Assembly: GCA_964637835.1 (NCBI GenBank)
Contig: CAZWYF010000006.1
Location: 62,001-126,000 of the forward strand
From: Glo-17 sp964637835
Lineage (GTDB): Bacteria; Krumholzibacteriota; Krumholzibacteriia; LZORAL124-64-63
Direction of reading: 5' to 3'
DNA length: 64,000 nt
The notes below the pieces were generated by a model that had not been told where the DNA came from, searched no databases, and saw only the letters and a list, made by a program, of their open reading frames with translations. Both the position numbers and the translations under genes were made by a program. Position 1 is the stretch's first letter. Every line of letters starts with the position of its first letter. Of the stretch, positions 36,081 to 45,237 are shown in pieces.

Positions 36081-36928
36081 GATCGATTCCTCAGCAGGCG
36101 CTTCCAGCGAGCGGGGTCGAGGACCGAGGGGGCGGCGGCGGCATCATCGGTGGCCGCGGCGGCGTGGACGCCCCCGAAGCGGCGGTCGCGGCAGAGGTAC
36201 TCGTCCATGGCCAGCAGCAGGTGCCGTTCGCGGAAGTCCGGCCACAGGACCGGCGAGATGAGCAGCTCGGCGTAGGCGGACTGCCAGACCAGGAAGTTGC
36301 TCAGCCGGCACTCGCCGCTGGTGCGGATCACCAGGTCGGGATCGGGCACCTCGGGATGGTAGAGCTCGCCGCGCAGGGCGTCCTCGTCGATGGCCGCGGG
36401 CGCGAGCTCGCCGGCGGCCACGCGCTCGGCCAGACGCCGCGCCGCCCGCACGATCTCCTGGCGGCCCCCGTAGGCCAGCGCCAGGTTCAGCGTCAGCCCG
36501 TCGCCGTCCGCCAGACGGGTGACGGCGGTGTCCAGGGCCTCCTGCGCCCGCCCCGGCAGCTGCTCCACGTCGCCGGAGACCAGCAGCCGGACCCCGCGTT
36601 CGCGGAGCTCGTCGCACTCCGCCACCAGCGCCTCCTCCAGGAACGACCACAGCGCCCGCACCTCCGGCTCGGGACGCCGGAAGTTCTCCTGGCTGAACGT
36701 GTAGAGGGTGAGGACCTCGATGCCCAGCCGCGAGCAGACGCGGACCGCGGCGCGCACCGAGTGGCGGCCGGCGCGGTGGCCCGCCGCGCGCGGCAGGTGC
36801 CGGCGCCGCGCCCAGCGGCCGTTGCCGTCCATGATGATGGCCACGTGGCGAGGCAGTCCACCGCGGGCGACCAGCTCGGACGCGAGTCGCTCGTCGTCGA
36901 GTTCGCGGTAGCGGTCGCCGGCCACCAT
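36077..36928 (-). CDS. uppS: Undecaprenyl diphosphate synthase
   Basis: Cis-prenyltransferase that makes the C55 lipid carrier for peptidoglycan and O-antigen. IIMDGNGRWA holds the catalytic Asp (residue 34). LTLYTFSQENFRRP and the C-terminal DPDLVIRTSGECRLSNFLVWQSAYAEL signature are complete. It is 283 residues, slightly longer than usual at the C-terminus. One base separates its ATG from the frr stop. Confidence 0.96.
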   Translation of the reverse strand: MVAGDRYRELDDERLASELVARGGLPRHVAIIMDGNGRWARRRHLPRAAGHRAGRHSVRAAVRVCSRLGIEVLTLYTFSQENFRRPEPEVRALWSFLEEALVAECDELRERGVRLLVSGDVEQLPGRAQEALDTAVTRLADGDGLTLNLALAYGGRQEIVRAARRLAERVAAGELAPAAIDEDALRGELYHPEVPDPDLVIRTSGECRLSNFLVWQSAYAELLISPVLWPDFRERHLLLAMDEYLCRDRRFGGVHAAAATDDAAAAPSVLDPARWKRLLRNRS

Positions 36929-36929
36929 G

Positions 36930-37487
36930 CTAGATCTCCATGATCTCCGCTTCCTTGGCCTTGACCACCTGGTCGATCTCGGCGCAGAAGCGGTCGGTGA
37001 GCTCCTGGATCTGCTCCCGCTCGGCGTGATGCTCGTCCTCGGTGATCTCGCTGTCCTTGAGCTCCTTCTTCAGCACGTCGTTGCCGTCCTGGCGGGCGCG
37101 GCGGGCGGCCACCTTGCCGTCCTCGCCGATCTCGCGGGCCAGCTTGGTGAACTCGCGGCGACGCTCCTCGGTGAGCTCGGGGATCTGGATGCGGATCATC
37201 ATGCCGTCGTTGGACGGGTTGAGGCCGAGGTTGCCGGCCTGGATGGACTTCTCGATGGCCCCGATGGAGCCGCGGTCGAAGGGCTTGACGGTCAGCAGCC
37301 GGCCCTCGGGCGCGGCCACCGTCGCCAGCTGCTTCAGCGGCGTGGGCGCGCCGTAATAGTCCACCATGACCCCGTCCAGCAGCGCGGGCGACGCCTTGCC
37401 CGTGCGCAGCTTGTTCAGGCGGCGCTTGACCGCGTCGACGGCCTCGGCCATCTCCAGTTCGGTGTTCTCCAGGACGTCCTTGCTCAT
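36930..37487 (-). CDS. frr: Ribosome recycling factor
   Basis: A 185-residue RRF of normal length, splitting post-termination ribosomes with EF-G. Family segments RRLNKLRTGKASPALLDGVMVDYYG, AIEKSIQAGNLGLNPSNDG and the LTEERRREFTKLAREIGED region are present. The ATG overlaps the pyrH stop by four bases (ATGA). Confidence 0.97.
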   Translation of the reverse strand: MSKDVLENTELEMAEAVDAVKRRLNKLRTGKASPALLDGVMVDYYGAPTPLKQLATVAAPEGRLLTVKPFDRGSIGAIEKSIQAGNLGLNPSNDGMMIRIQIPELTEERRREFTKLAREIGEDGKVAARRARQDGNDVLKKELKDSEITEDEHHAEREQIQELTDRFCAEIDQVVKAKEAEIMEI

Positions 37488-38203
37488 TGCGGCGGCTCCT
37501 TTGTGATCCGGGTCCCGAGGCTCTCGCCGTCCAGGATCCGGAGCAGGTTCTCCGGGTCGGAGATGTCGAAGACCGTCACGGCGAGGTTGCCCTCGGCGCA
37601 GAGCGTGATGGCGGTCAGGTCCATGACGCGCAGCTTGCGCGCGAGCACCTCGTCGTACGTCAGGTGCGCAAACCGTCTCGCCTCAGGATACCGGTGCGGG
37701 TCGCGGTCGTAAACCCCATCCACCTGGGTGCCCTTGAGCAGGCCGTCGGCGGAGATCTCCAGGGCCCTGAGCGCCGCCGCCGAATCGGTGGTGAAATAGG
37801 GGTTGCCGGTGCCGCCAGCGAAGATGAGCACGGTGCGGTCCTTGATCAGATCCAGCGCCCGGTCGCGGGCGAAGGGTCGGGCCAGCGGGTGCTGCTCCCG
37901 CGGCGCGAAGACCACCGCGCGCTGGCCCTCGGCGCGCAGGTAGTCCCGCAGGACGGCGGCGTTCATGGTCGTCGCCAGCATGCCCACGTGGTCGGCGGTG
38001 ACCCGACCCATGACGCCCAGGTTGGCCTGGCGGGCGCGGAAGATGTTGCCCGCGCCGCAGACCACGCCCACCTGGACCCCACGCTGCACGGCCTGGTGCA
38101 GAACCTGCGCCAGGCCGGACAGCTTGCGATGCGAGAACTGCTCCTGCTCGTCGGCGAGGGCCTCGCCGCTGAGCTTCAGGAGCACCCGTGAGTACGGCAA
38201 CAT
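37484..38203 (-). CDS. pyrH: UMP kinase
   Basis: Phosphorylates UMP to UDP; an amino-acid-kinase fold hexamer. The 239-residue sequence has VLLKLSGEAL at the N-terminus, VVCGAGNIFR, DHVGMLATTMNA and FAGGTGNPYFTTDSAAALRA. Only 4 bases separate it from tsf. It is the usual partner of tsf and frr. Confidence 0.97.
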   Translation of the reverse strand: MLPYSRVLLKLSGEALADEQEQFSHRKLSGLAQVLHQAVQRGVQVGVVCGAGNIFRARQANLGVMGRVTADHVGMLATTMNAAVLRDYLRAEGQRAVVFAPREQHPLARPFARDRALDLIKDRTVLIFAGGTGNPYFTTDSAAALRALEISADGLLKGTQVDGVYDRDPHRYPEARRFAHLTYDEVLARKLRVMDLTAITLCAEGNLAVTVFDISDPENLLRILDGESLGTRITKEPPQ

Positions 38204-38207
38204 CGAC

Positions 38208-38801
38208 TCATTCGCCGATGGCGAAGCGGGCGAAGCGCTTGACCTGCATGTTCTCGCCCAGCTTGCCGATCACGGACTTGAGGTAGTCCTCGATGGTCAC
38301 GTCGGGATCCTTGACGTACTTCTGCTCCAGCAGGACCACCTCGGAGTAGTACTTGCCGACCTTGCCCTCGACGATCTTCGCGATCATCTGCTCGGGCTTG
38401 CCCTCCTCGCGCATCTGGGCGGCGTAGATCTCCTTCTCCTTCTCGATGAGGGTGGGATCCACCTCCTCGCGCGTGACGGCGACGGGGCTGGCCGCGGCGA
38501 TGTGCATGGCCAGGTTGTGCACCAGCTCCTTGAAGTCGTCGGTGCGGGCCACGAAATCGGTCTCGCAGGCCACCTCGACCAGCACGCCCACCTTGCCGCC
38601 CATGTGGATGTAGGAGCCCACCAGGCCCTCGGCGGTGGCGCGGTCGGCCTTCTTCTCGGCCTTGGCGATGCCCTTCTTCCGGAGGTAGTCCCTGGCCTGC
38701 TCCAGATCGCCGCCGCACTCCTGCAGGGCGCGCTTGCAGTCCATCATGCCCGCGTTGGTGGCGTCGCGGAGCTCCTTGACCATCTTGGCGTTGATTTCCA
38801 T
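38208..38801 (-). CDS. tsf: Elongation factor Ts
   Basis: Nucleotide exchange factor for EF-Tu. At 197 residues it is the short form found in many bacteria, lacking the longer dimerisation region of E. coli EF-Ts. The N-terminal LRDATNAGMMDCKRAL and the core VACETDFVARTDDF, which contacts EF-Tu, are intact. It follows rpsB after 25 bases. Confidence 0.97.
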   Translation of the reverse strand: MEINAKMVKELRDATNAGMMDCKRALQECGGDLEQARDYLRKKGIAKAEKKADRATAEGLVGSYIHMGGKVGVLVEVACETDFVARTDDFKELVHNLAMHIAAASPVAVTREEVDPTLIEKEKEIYAAQMREEGKPEQMIAKIVEGKVGKYYSEVVLLEQKYVKDPDVTIEDYLKSVIGKLGENMQVKRFARFAIGE

Positions 38802-38826
38802 GTCCGTCGTCTCTCCCTGATTCCGG

Positions 38827-39765
38827 TTAGGCCTCGGGCCTGGTGTCCGCGGCCTTGCTCTCCGCGGCCTTGTCCTCCGCGGCCTTGTCCTCTGCGGGCT
38901 TCTCCGCGGGCTTCTCCGCGGGCTTCTCCGCGGCCTGCTCCGCGCCGGCGGCGGGGGCGGGCCTGGCGGGGGCGGGGGCGGCGGGGGCGGCGACCTTGCT
39001 GGCGTCGCCCTCGAGCGAGGCGGTGGCCCGGGGCTCGGCAGGCGCGGCGGCGGCCATGTCGACCTGGTCGCGACCCTCGGCGCGGGCCTGCTTGCCGTCC
39101 TCGATGGCCTGGGCCATCACGCGGGCGAACAGGTTGATGCTGCGGATGGCGTCGTCGTTCCCGGGGATGGGGAACTTGATGAGGTTGGGGTCGGCATTGG
39201 TGTCGACGATGCCGATGACGGGGATGTTCAGCTTGTTGGCCTCGCGGACGGCGGTCTCCTCCTCCGCGGTATCGACCACGAAGACCGCGTCCGGCACCTT
39301 CTTCATGGTGCGGATGCCGCCGAGGTTCCGGTGCAGCTTCTCGTACGAGCGGTTGGCCTCGAGCTGCTCCTTCTTCGAGAGCTTCTCCAGGCGCCCGTCG
39401 CGCATCATCGCCTCGAAGTCCTCCATCTTCTGGACCCGCTGGGAGATGGTCTGCCAGTTGGTGAGCATGCCGCCGAGCCAGCGCTCGGTCACGTAGGGCA
39501 TGCTGCACTTCTGGGCCGCCTCGCGGATGGCGATCTTGGCCTGCTTCTTGGTGCCGATGAAGAGCACCGTGCCGCCACGGGAGGCGACCTCGCGCAGGAA
39601 ATCGGTGGCCCGGTTGAGCTGCCGCAGGGTCTTCTGCAGATCGATGATGTAGATGCCGCCGCGAGCGATGAAGATGTACGGCTTCATCTTGGGGTTCCAC
39701 TTGCGGGTCTGGTGCCCGAAGTGGACGCCTGCCTCGAGCAGGTCGCGCAGTCCGACGTTGGCCAT
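38827..39765 (-). CDS. rpsB: 30S ribosomal protein S2 with long low-complexity tail
   Basis: S2 is normally about 230-260 residues. This one is 312 because an Ala/Lys/Glu/Pro-rich tail of about 75 residues follows the S2 domain. The core is typical: LRDLLEAGVHFGHQTRKWNPKM at the start, then FIGTKKQAK and PVIGIVDTNADP. The tail contains EKPA and EDKAA repeats encoded by 12- and 15-bp tandem units (about 38850-38940). AGGAGTGAACCGTC precedes the ATG. It lies downstream of rpsI after a 110-base gap. Confidence 0.96.
   Translation of the reverse strand: MANVGLRDLLEAGVHFGHQTRKWNPKMKPYIFIARGGIYIIDLQKTLRQLNRATDFLREVASRGGTVLFIGTKKQAKIAIREAAQKCSMPYVTERWLGGMLTNWQTISQRVQKMEDFEAMMRDGRLEKLSKKEQLEANRSYEKLHRNLGGIRTMKKVPDAVFVVDTAEEETAVREANKLNIPVIGIVDTNADPNLIKFPIPGNDDAIRSINLFARVMAQAIEDGKQARAEGRDQVDMAAAAPAEPRATASLEGDASKVAAPAAPAPARPAPAAGAEQAAEKPAEKPAEKPAEDKAAEDKAAESKAADTRPEA
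38850..38940. repeat. 12/15-bp coding tandem repeats in the rpsB tail
   Basis: Consecutive CTTCTCCGCGGG units (12 bp) and CTTGTCCTCCGCGGC units (15 bp) encode, on the minus strand, three EKPA-like and two EDKAA-like peptide repeats. All unit lengths keep the frame. Confidence 0.85.
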
Positions 39766-39875
39766 GACGGTTCACTCCTGGTTCAGGTTGGTCCTCCCCG
39801 ATGGTCGACGGCGCGGGATGAACGCCTGAGCGCCACCTGTCCCGCGCCTCGCACCGGGTGCGTGATCGGTCGCCG

Positions 39876-40262
39876 CTAGCGCTTGGAGAACTGGAAACGC
39901 TTCCGCGCGCCGGGCTGACCGTACTTCTTGCGCTCGACCATGCGCGAATCCCGCGTCAGGAAGCCGCCCTTGCGGAGCGGCTTGCGGAACTCGTCGTTGG
40001 CCACCACGAGCGCCCGGGCCAGGCCATGGCGCAGCGCGCCGGCCTGACCACTGATGCCCCCGCCCTTGACGGTGCACCAGATGTCGAAATCCGTCCCGAC
40101 GCCGAGGCTGCGCAGGGGCTGCAGCGCATGCAGGATCTGCATCTCGCTGAAGTAGTCCTTCACCTCGCGGCGGTTGACGGTCACCTTGCCATTGCCCTGG
40201 GTCAGCCAGACCCGCGCGACCGAGGTCTTGCGGCGGCCGGTGGCGTAATACCTCTCCTCCAA
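39876..40262 (-). CDS. rpsI: 30S ribosomal protein S9
   Basis: A 128-residue S9, the normal length. YYATGRRKTSVARVWL begins the protein, and the C-terminal KKYGQPGARKRFQFSKR reaches the P-site tRNA in known ribosomes. The start is TTG at 40262. It is the only in-frame start at a good distance (9 bases) from the GGAGG that overlaps the end of rplM. Longer in-frame readings run back through rplM and are rejected. Confidence 0.95.
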   Translation of the reverse strand: MEERYYATGRRKTSVARVWLTQGNGKVTVNRREVKDYFSEMQILHALQPLRSLGVGTDFDIWCTVKGGGISGQAGALRHGLARALVVANDEFRKPLRKGGFLTRDSRMVERKKYGQPGARKRFQFSKR

Positions 40263-40267
40263 AACTC

Positions 40268-40702
40268 TCAACCTCCGAGCTCGACGGTCTGGGGCTGCTG
40301 GGCGTGATGCGGGTGCTCCGCCCCGGCATAGACGCGCAGGTGGGTCATCTGCCGGCGGCCGAGGCGCGTCTTGGGCATCATGCCCCAGACGGCCTTGGTC
40401 ACCACGCGATCGGGATGCTTCTCCATCATGGTGCGCATGGGCGTGGCCTTCTGGCCGCCCATCCACCCCGTGTAACGGAGGTAGATCTTCTTGTCCAGCT
40501 TCTGGCCGGTGAGCTTCACCTTGTGCGCGTTGATCACGATCACGTTGTCGCCCATGTCGAGATTGGGCTGGAACGTGGGCTTGTGCTTGCCACGCAGGAA
40601 GGTGGCGATGCGGGTCGCCAGACGGCCGAGCGGGATGTCCGTGGCGTCCACCACCAGCCAGTCCTTGGCGATCTCCGCCTGCTTCATCGAATAGGTCTTC
40701 AC
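40268..40702 (-). CDS. rplM: 50S ribosomal protein L13
   Basis: A 144-residue L13. VKTYSMKQAEIAKDWLVVDA at the start, DNVIVINAHKVKLTG and VWGMMPKTRLGR are family signatures. A GTG start at 40702 has GGAGG five bases upstream; ATG 40687 is internal to the conserved N-terminus. It is the first gene of the ten-gene operon running to rseP. Confidence 0.96.
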   Translation of the reverse strand: MKTYSMKQAEIAKDWLVVDATDIPLGRLATRIATFLRGKHKPTFQPNLDMGDNVIVINAHKVKLTGQKLDKKIYLRYTGWMGGQKATPMRTMMEKHPDRVVTKAVWGMMPKTRLGRRQMTHLRVYAGAEHPHHAQQPQTVELGG

Positions 40703-40800
40703 GTTGGCCTCCGGAACGGCCCGCCAGATCCACAACTCCGGCGGACACGGCCACGAGCCGGCCGCAGCACACCCTGGCGCGGCGCCGGCCTTTCGCAGCG

Positions 40801-40827
40801 TCGATACCGTAACTCGTTCGGTGACAA
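40801..40827 (-). promoter_or_regulatory. Possible sigma-70 promoter of the rplM operon
   Basis: On the minus strand TTGTCA (40827-40822) and TATCGA (40806-40801) are 15 bases apart, which is shorter than ideal. It follows the mtnA terminator directly and lies about 100 bases upstream of rplM. Confidence 0.3.
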
Positions 40828-40829
40828 GC

Positions 40830-40850
40830 AAAAATGCCGCCTGAGCGGCA
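40830..40850 (-). terminator. Rho-independent terminator after mtnA
   Basis: On the minus strand a perfect 6-bp stem TGCCGC/GCGGCA with a 4-base loop TCAG is followed by five T. It lies 36 bases after the mtnA stop and separates the recJ-to-mtnA operon from the rplM operon. Confidence 0.85.
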
Positions 40851-40886
40851 CCCGCCTGCCTCGCTCTCGACTCGGGGGCAAGAAAT

Positions 40887-41956
<1,070 letters not shown>

Positions 41957-41960
<4 letters not shown>

Positions 41961-42585
41961 GAGGTCTCCTCCGGCGGTCCGAGGACCTCCCGCAGCGCCT
42001 GGCCGAGCAAGGCCAGCGGCAGGCCCATGACGTTGAAGTAGCAGCCGCGGACCCCGCGCACCATGAGCGCGCCGAGTCCCTGGATGCCGTAGGCCCCGGC
42101 CTTGTCCATGGGCTCGCCGGAGGCCACGTAACGGGCGATGGCGTCCGCGCCCACCGGCAGGAACTCCACCCCGGTGCGCTCGTGTCCCAGCCACCGGCGA
42201 TGCGGCCCGCCACGCAGCGCGATGGCCGAGATCACCGTGTGCCGCCGCCCCGACAGCCGCCCCAGCATGGCGCGCGCCTCGGCCACGTCGCGCGGCTTCT
42301 CCAGCACCTCGCCGTCGAGGACCACGATGGTGTCGGCGCCCAGGACCAGCCGGCCCGGCGCCAGTTCGCCCACCGCCTCGGCCTTCAGACGGGCCAGCTC
42401 CTCGCTGTAGCGGTCGGGATCGGCATGCAGCGCCGCCAGCCGCGCGGCGTGCTCGGCCTCGACGTCGCCGGCCGGTCGCTGCTCGAAGGGAAGGCCGGCG
42501 GTGCGCAGGAGTTCCGCCCGGCGGGGCGAGCGGCTGGCGAGGATGAGCACCTCCCCCCGCGGCCAGGGCACGAACGGGCTGACGG

Positions 42586-42589
<4 letters not shown>
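41957..42589 (-). CDS. maf: Maf-family nucleoside triphosphate pyrophosphatase
   Basis: A 210-residue house-cleaning nucleotide pyrophosphatase (dTTP/UTP or m7GTP type). ILASRSPRRAELLRTAG is the nucleotide-binding start, followed by VLGADTIVVLDGEVLEKP and the late MDKAGAYGIQGLGALMV. The ATG overlaps the dtd stop by four bases. Substrate subclass cannot be decided from the motifs alone. Confidence 0.94.
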
Positions 42590-43050
<461 letters not shown>

Positions 43051-43071
43051 GGGGCTCCTTCCCTGGGGCGT

Positions 43072-45237
43072 TCAGCCCACCTGGTAGCGGTCGATGCGCT
43101 CGACCCCGGGGATCCGGCGCACCGCCTTGAGGATCTTCTGCAGGTCGATCAGGTTGTGCACCTCCACCACCAGGGTGGCCCGCGCCAGACCGGCCTCGCC
43201 GCTGAACTCGCCGCTCTGGATGTTGACCTTCAGCTCGCCGATCACCTGGCTGACGTCGGCCAGCAGGCTGGGCCGGTCGCCGGCCTGGATGATGAGCTTG
43301 ACCAGGAAGACCTGCTCGGGCGCGGCATCCCAGGTCACCTCGATGAGGCGATCGGCCAGCTGCGGGTCGCGCAGGTTGGTGCAGCCGACGCGGTGCACGG
43401 TGACGCCCCGGCCGCGGGTGATGACGCCGGTGATCTCGTCGCCTGGGATGGGGTTGCAGCAGCGGGCGAAGCTCACCATGAGGTTGGACTCGCCGGCCAC
43501 CCGCACGCCGCCCGCACGTCGCCGCAGGATGGTGTCGTAGAGGTCGCGCCCCTTGTCGATCACCCGGTCGGGCAGGGAGCGCTCGGGCGGCTCCAGGCGC
43601 TGGATCACCCGCTGCCACGACAGCTCGCCACGGCCCACGGCGGCCAGCAGCTTCTCCGCCTCGCTGTAGCCCATGTCCGCGGCGAGGTCGGCCACCTCCC
43701 GATCGAGGTTCAGCCGCAGCTTCCGGCGCTGGAGCTCGCGCTCGAGGATCTCCTTGCCCAGCCGCACGCTCTCCTGCAGCTGGGTGTTCTTGATCCAGCG
43801 CCGGATGTGGTGCTTGGCGCGGCCGGTCTTGACGATCTCCAGCCAGCTGGTGGACGGCCGCGCCGCCTTGCTGGTGAGGATCTCCACCGCGTCGCGGTTC
43901 TCCAGGGGCGTGCGCAGGCTCACGATGCGCCCGTTGACCTTGGCGCCCACGCAGTGCAGGCCCACCTCGCTGTGCACGGCGAAGGCGAAGTCCAGGGGCG
44001 TCGAGCCGACGGGCAGCTGGAAGACGTCGCCGGCAGGGCTGAAGACGAACACCTCGTCCTGGAAGAAGTCGATGCGCAGGGTCTCCATGAAGTCCCGCGG
44101 ATCGTCCTCGTCCTGCTGCCACTCCTGGATCTGCCGCAGCAGCTTGACCAGATCGGAGAAGTCCGTGTGCTCGGCCGAGTGCTCCTTGTACCGCCAGTGC
44201 GCGGCGATGCCCAGCTCGCTGCGCTCGTGCATCTCGAAGGTGCGGATCTGCACCTCGATGTACTTGCCGCCCGGCAGCTCCACCGTCGTGTGCAGCGACT
44301 GGTACATGTTGGGCTTGGGCTTGGCGATGTAGTCCTTGATGCGGTCGGTGAGCGGCGGGAACAGGCTGTGGATGATGCCCAGGGCGTGGTAGCAGTCGGC
44401 CTTGGTCTCGACGATCACGCGCAGGGCGAGCAGGTCGAACATGCGCTCGATGCCGATGTCCTGCTCGAGCATCTTGCGATGGATGGAGAAGAAGTGCTTG
44501 GGACGACCGGAGACCTCGCAGCGCAGACCGGTCTCCTGCAGCGCCTTCTCCAGCGGCGCGCTCAGCTCCTCGATCACCGCCTCGCGCTCGCGCCGGGTCT
44601 GCTTGATGCCCGACTCGATGGCGAAGTAGCGCTCGGGCTGCAGGATCTTGAACGCCCGGTCCTCCAGCTCCCACTTCACGCGCGCGATGCCGAAGCGATG
44701 GGCCAGCGGCGCGTAGACATCCAGCGTCTCCTGGGCGATGTCCCGCTGCCGCACGCCGCTCATGTGCTCGATGGTGCGCATGTTGTGCAGGCGGTCGGCC
44801 AGCTTGATGATCACCGTGCGGGGATCCTGGGCCGTGGAGAGCACCAGCTTGCGGTAGGTCTCCGCCTTGCGCGCCTCGGGATTGGCCACGCCCAGGCTGG
44901 TGATCTTGGTGACCCCGTCCACCATGTGGGCGACGTCCTCGCCGAACTGGCTGGAGATCTCCGCCAGCTCCACCGGCGTGTCCTCCACCACGTCGTGCAG
45001 CAGGGCGGCCACCAGGGTGTCGTCGTCCAGACGCAGCTCGGTGAGGATCTCGGTGACCGCCAGGACGTGGGAGACGTAGGGCTCGCCGCTGCGGCGCGAC
45101 TGCGGCGCGTGGGCGCTCTCGGCGAGGTCGTAGGCCGCGCGCAGGCGCTCGCCGTGGCTGCCGGGATTGTAGGCGGCCACGCGGCTGATCATGACCTCCA
45201 GGCGCTCGCGGAGGTCGCCGCCGGCCCGGGCGTTCAC
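43072..45237 (-). CDS. rel: Bifunctional (p)ppGpp synthetase/hydrolase
   Basis: A 721-residue long RSH enzyme. The HD hydrolase domain is intact (YVSHVLAVTEIL, LLHDVVEDT, IIKLADRLHNMRT). The synthetase domain follows (DIGIERMFDLLALRVIV, PNMYQSLHTTV, EVQIRTFEMHERSELGIAAHWRYK), then TGS (FVFSPAGDVFQLP), a zinc-finger-like CCNPIPGDE region and a C-terminal ACT domain. Both catalytic sites look active, so it both makes and destroys the alarmone. It overlaps the end of recJ by four bases. Confidence 0.95.
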   Translation of the reverse strand: MNARAGGDLRERLEVMISRVAAYNPGSHGERLRAAYDLAESAHAPQSRRSGEPYVSHVLAVTEILTELRLDDDTLVAALLHDVVEDTPVELAEISSQFGEDVAHMVDGVTKITSLGVANPEARKAETYRKLVLSTAQDPRTVIIKLADRLHNMRTIEHMSGVRQRDIAQETLDVYAPLAHRFGIARVKWELEDRAFKILQPERYFAIESGIKQTRREREAVIEELSAPLEKALQETGLRCEVSGRPKHFFSIHRKMLEQDIGIERMFDLLALRVIVETKADCYHALGIIHSLFPPLTDRIKDYIAKPKPNMYQSLHTTVELPGGKYIEVQIRTFEMHERSELGIAAHWRYKEHSAEHTDFSDLVKLLRQIQEWQQDEDDPRDFMETLRIDFFQDEVFVFSPAGDVFQLPVGSTPLDFAFAVHSEVGLHCVGAKVNGRIVSLRTPLENRDAVEILTSKAARPSTSWLEIVKTGRAKHHIRRWIKNTQLQESVRLGKEILERELQRRKLRLNLDREVADLAADMGYSEAEKLLAAVGRGELSWQRVIQRLEPPERSLPDRVIDKGRDLYDTILRRRAGGVRVAGESNLMVSFARCCNPIPGDEITGVITRGRGVTVHRVGCTNLRDPQLADRLIEVTWDAAPEQVFLVKLIIQAGDRPSLLADVSQVIGELKVNIQSGEFSGEAGLARATLVVEVHNLIDLQKILKAVRRIPGVERIDRYQVG

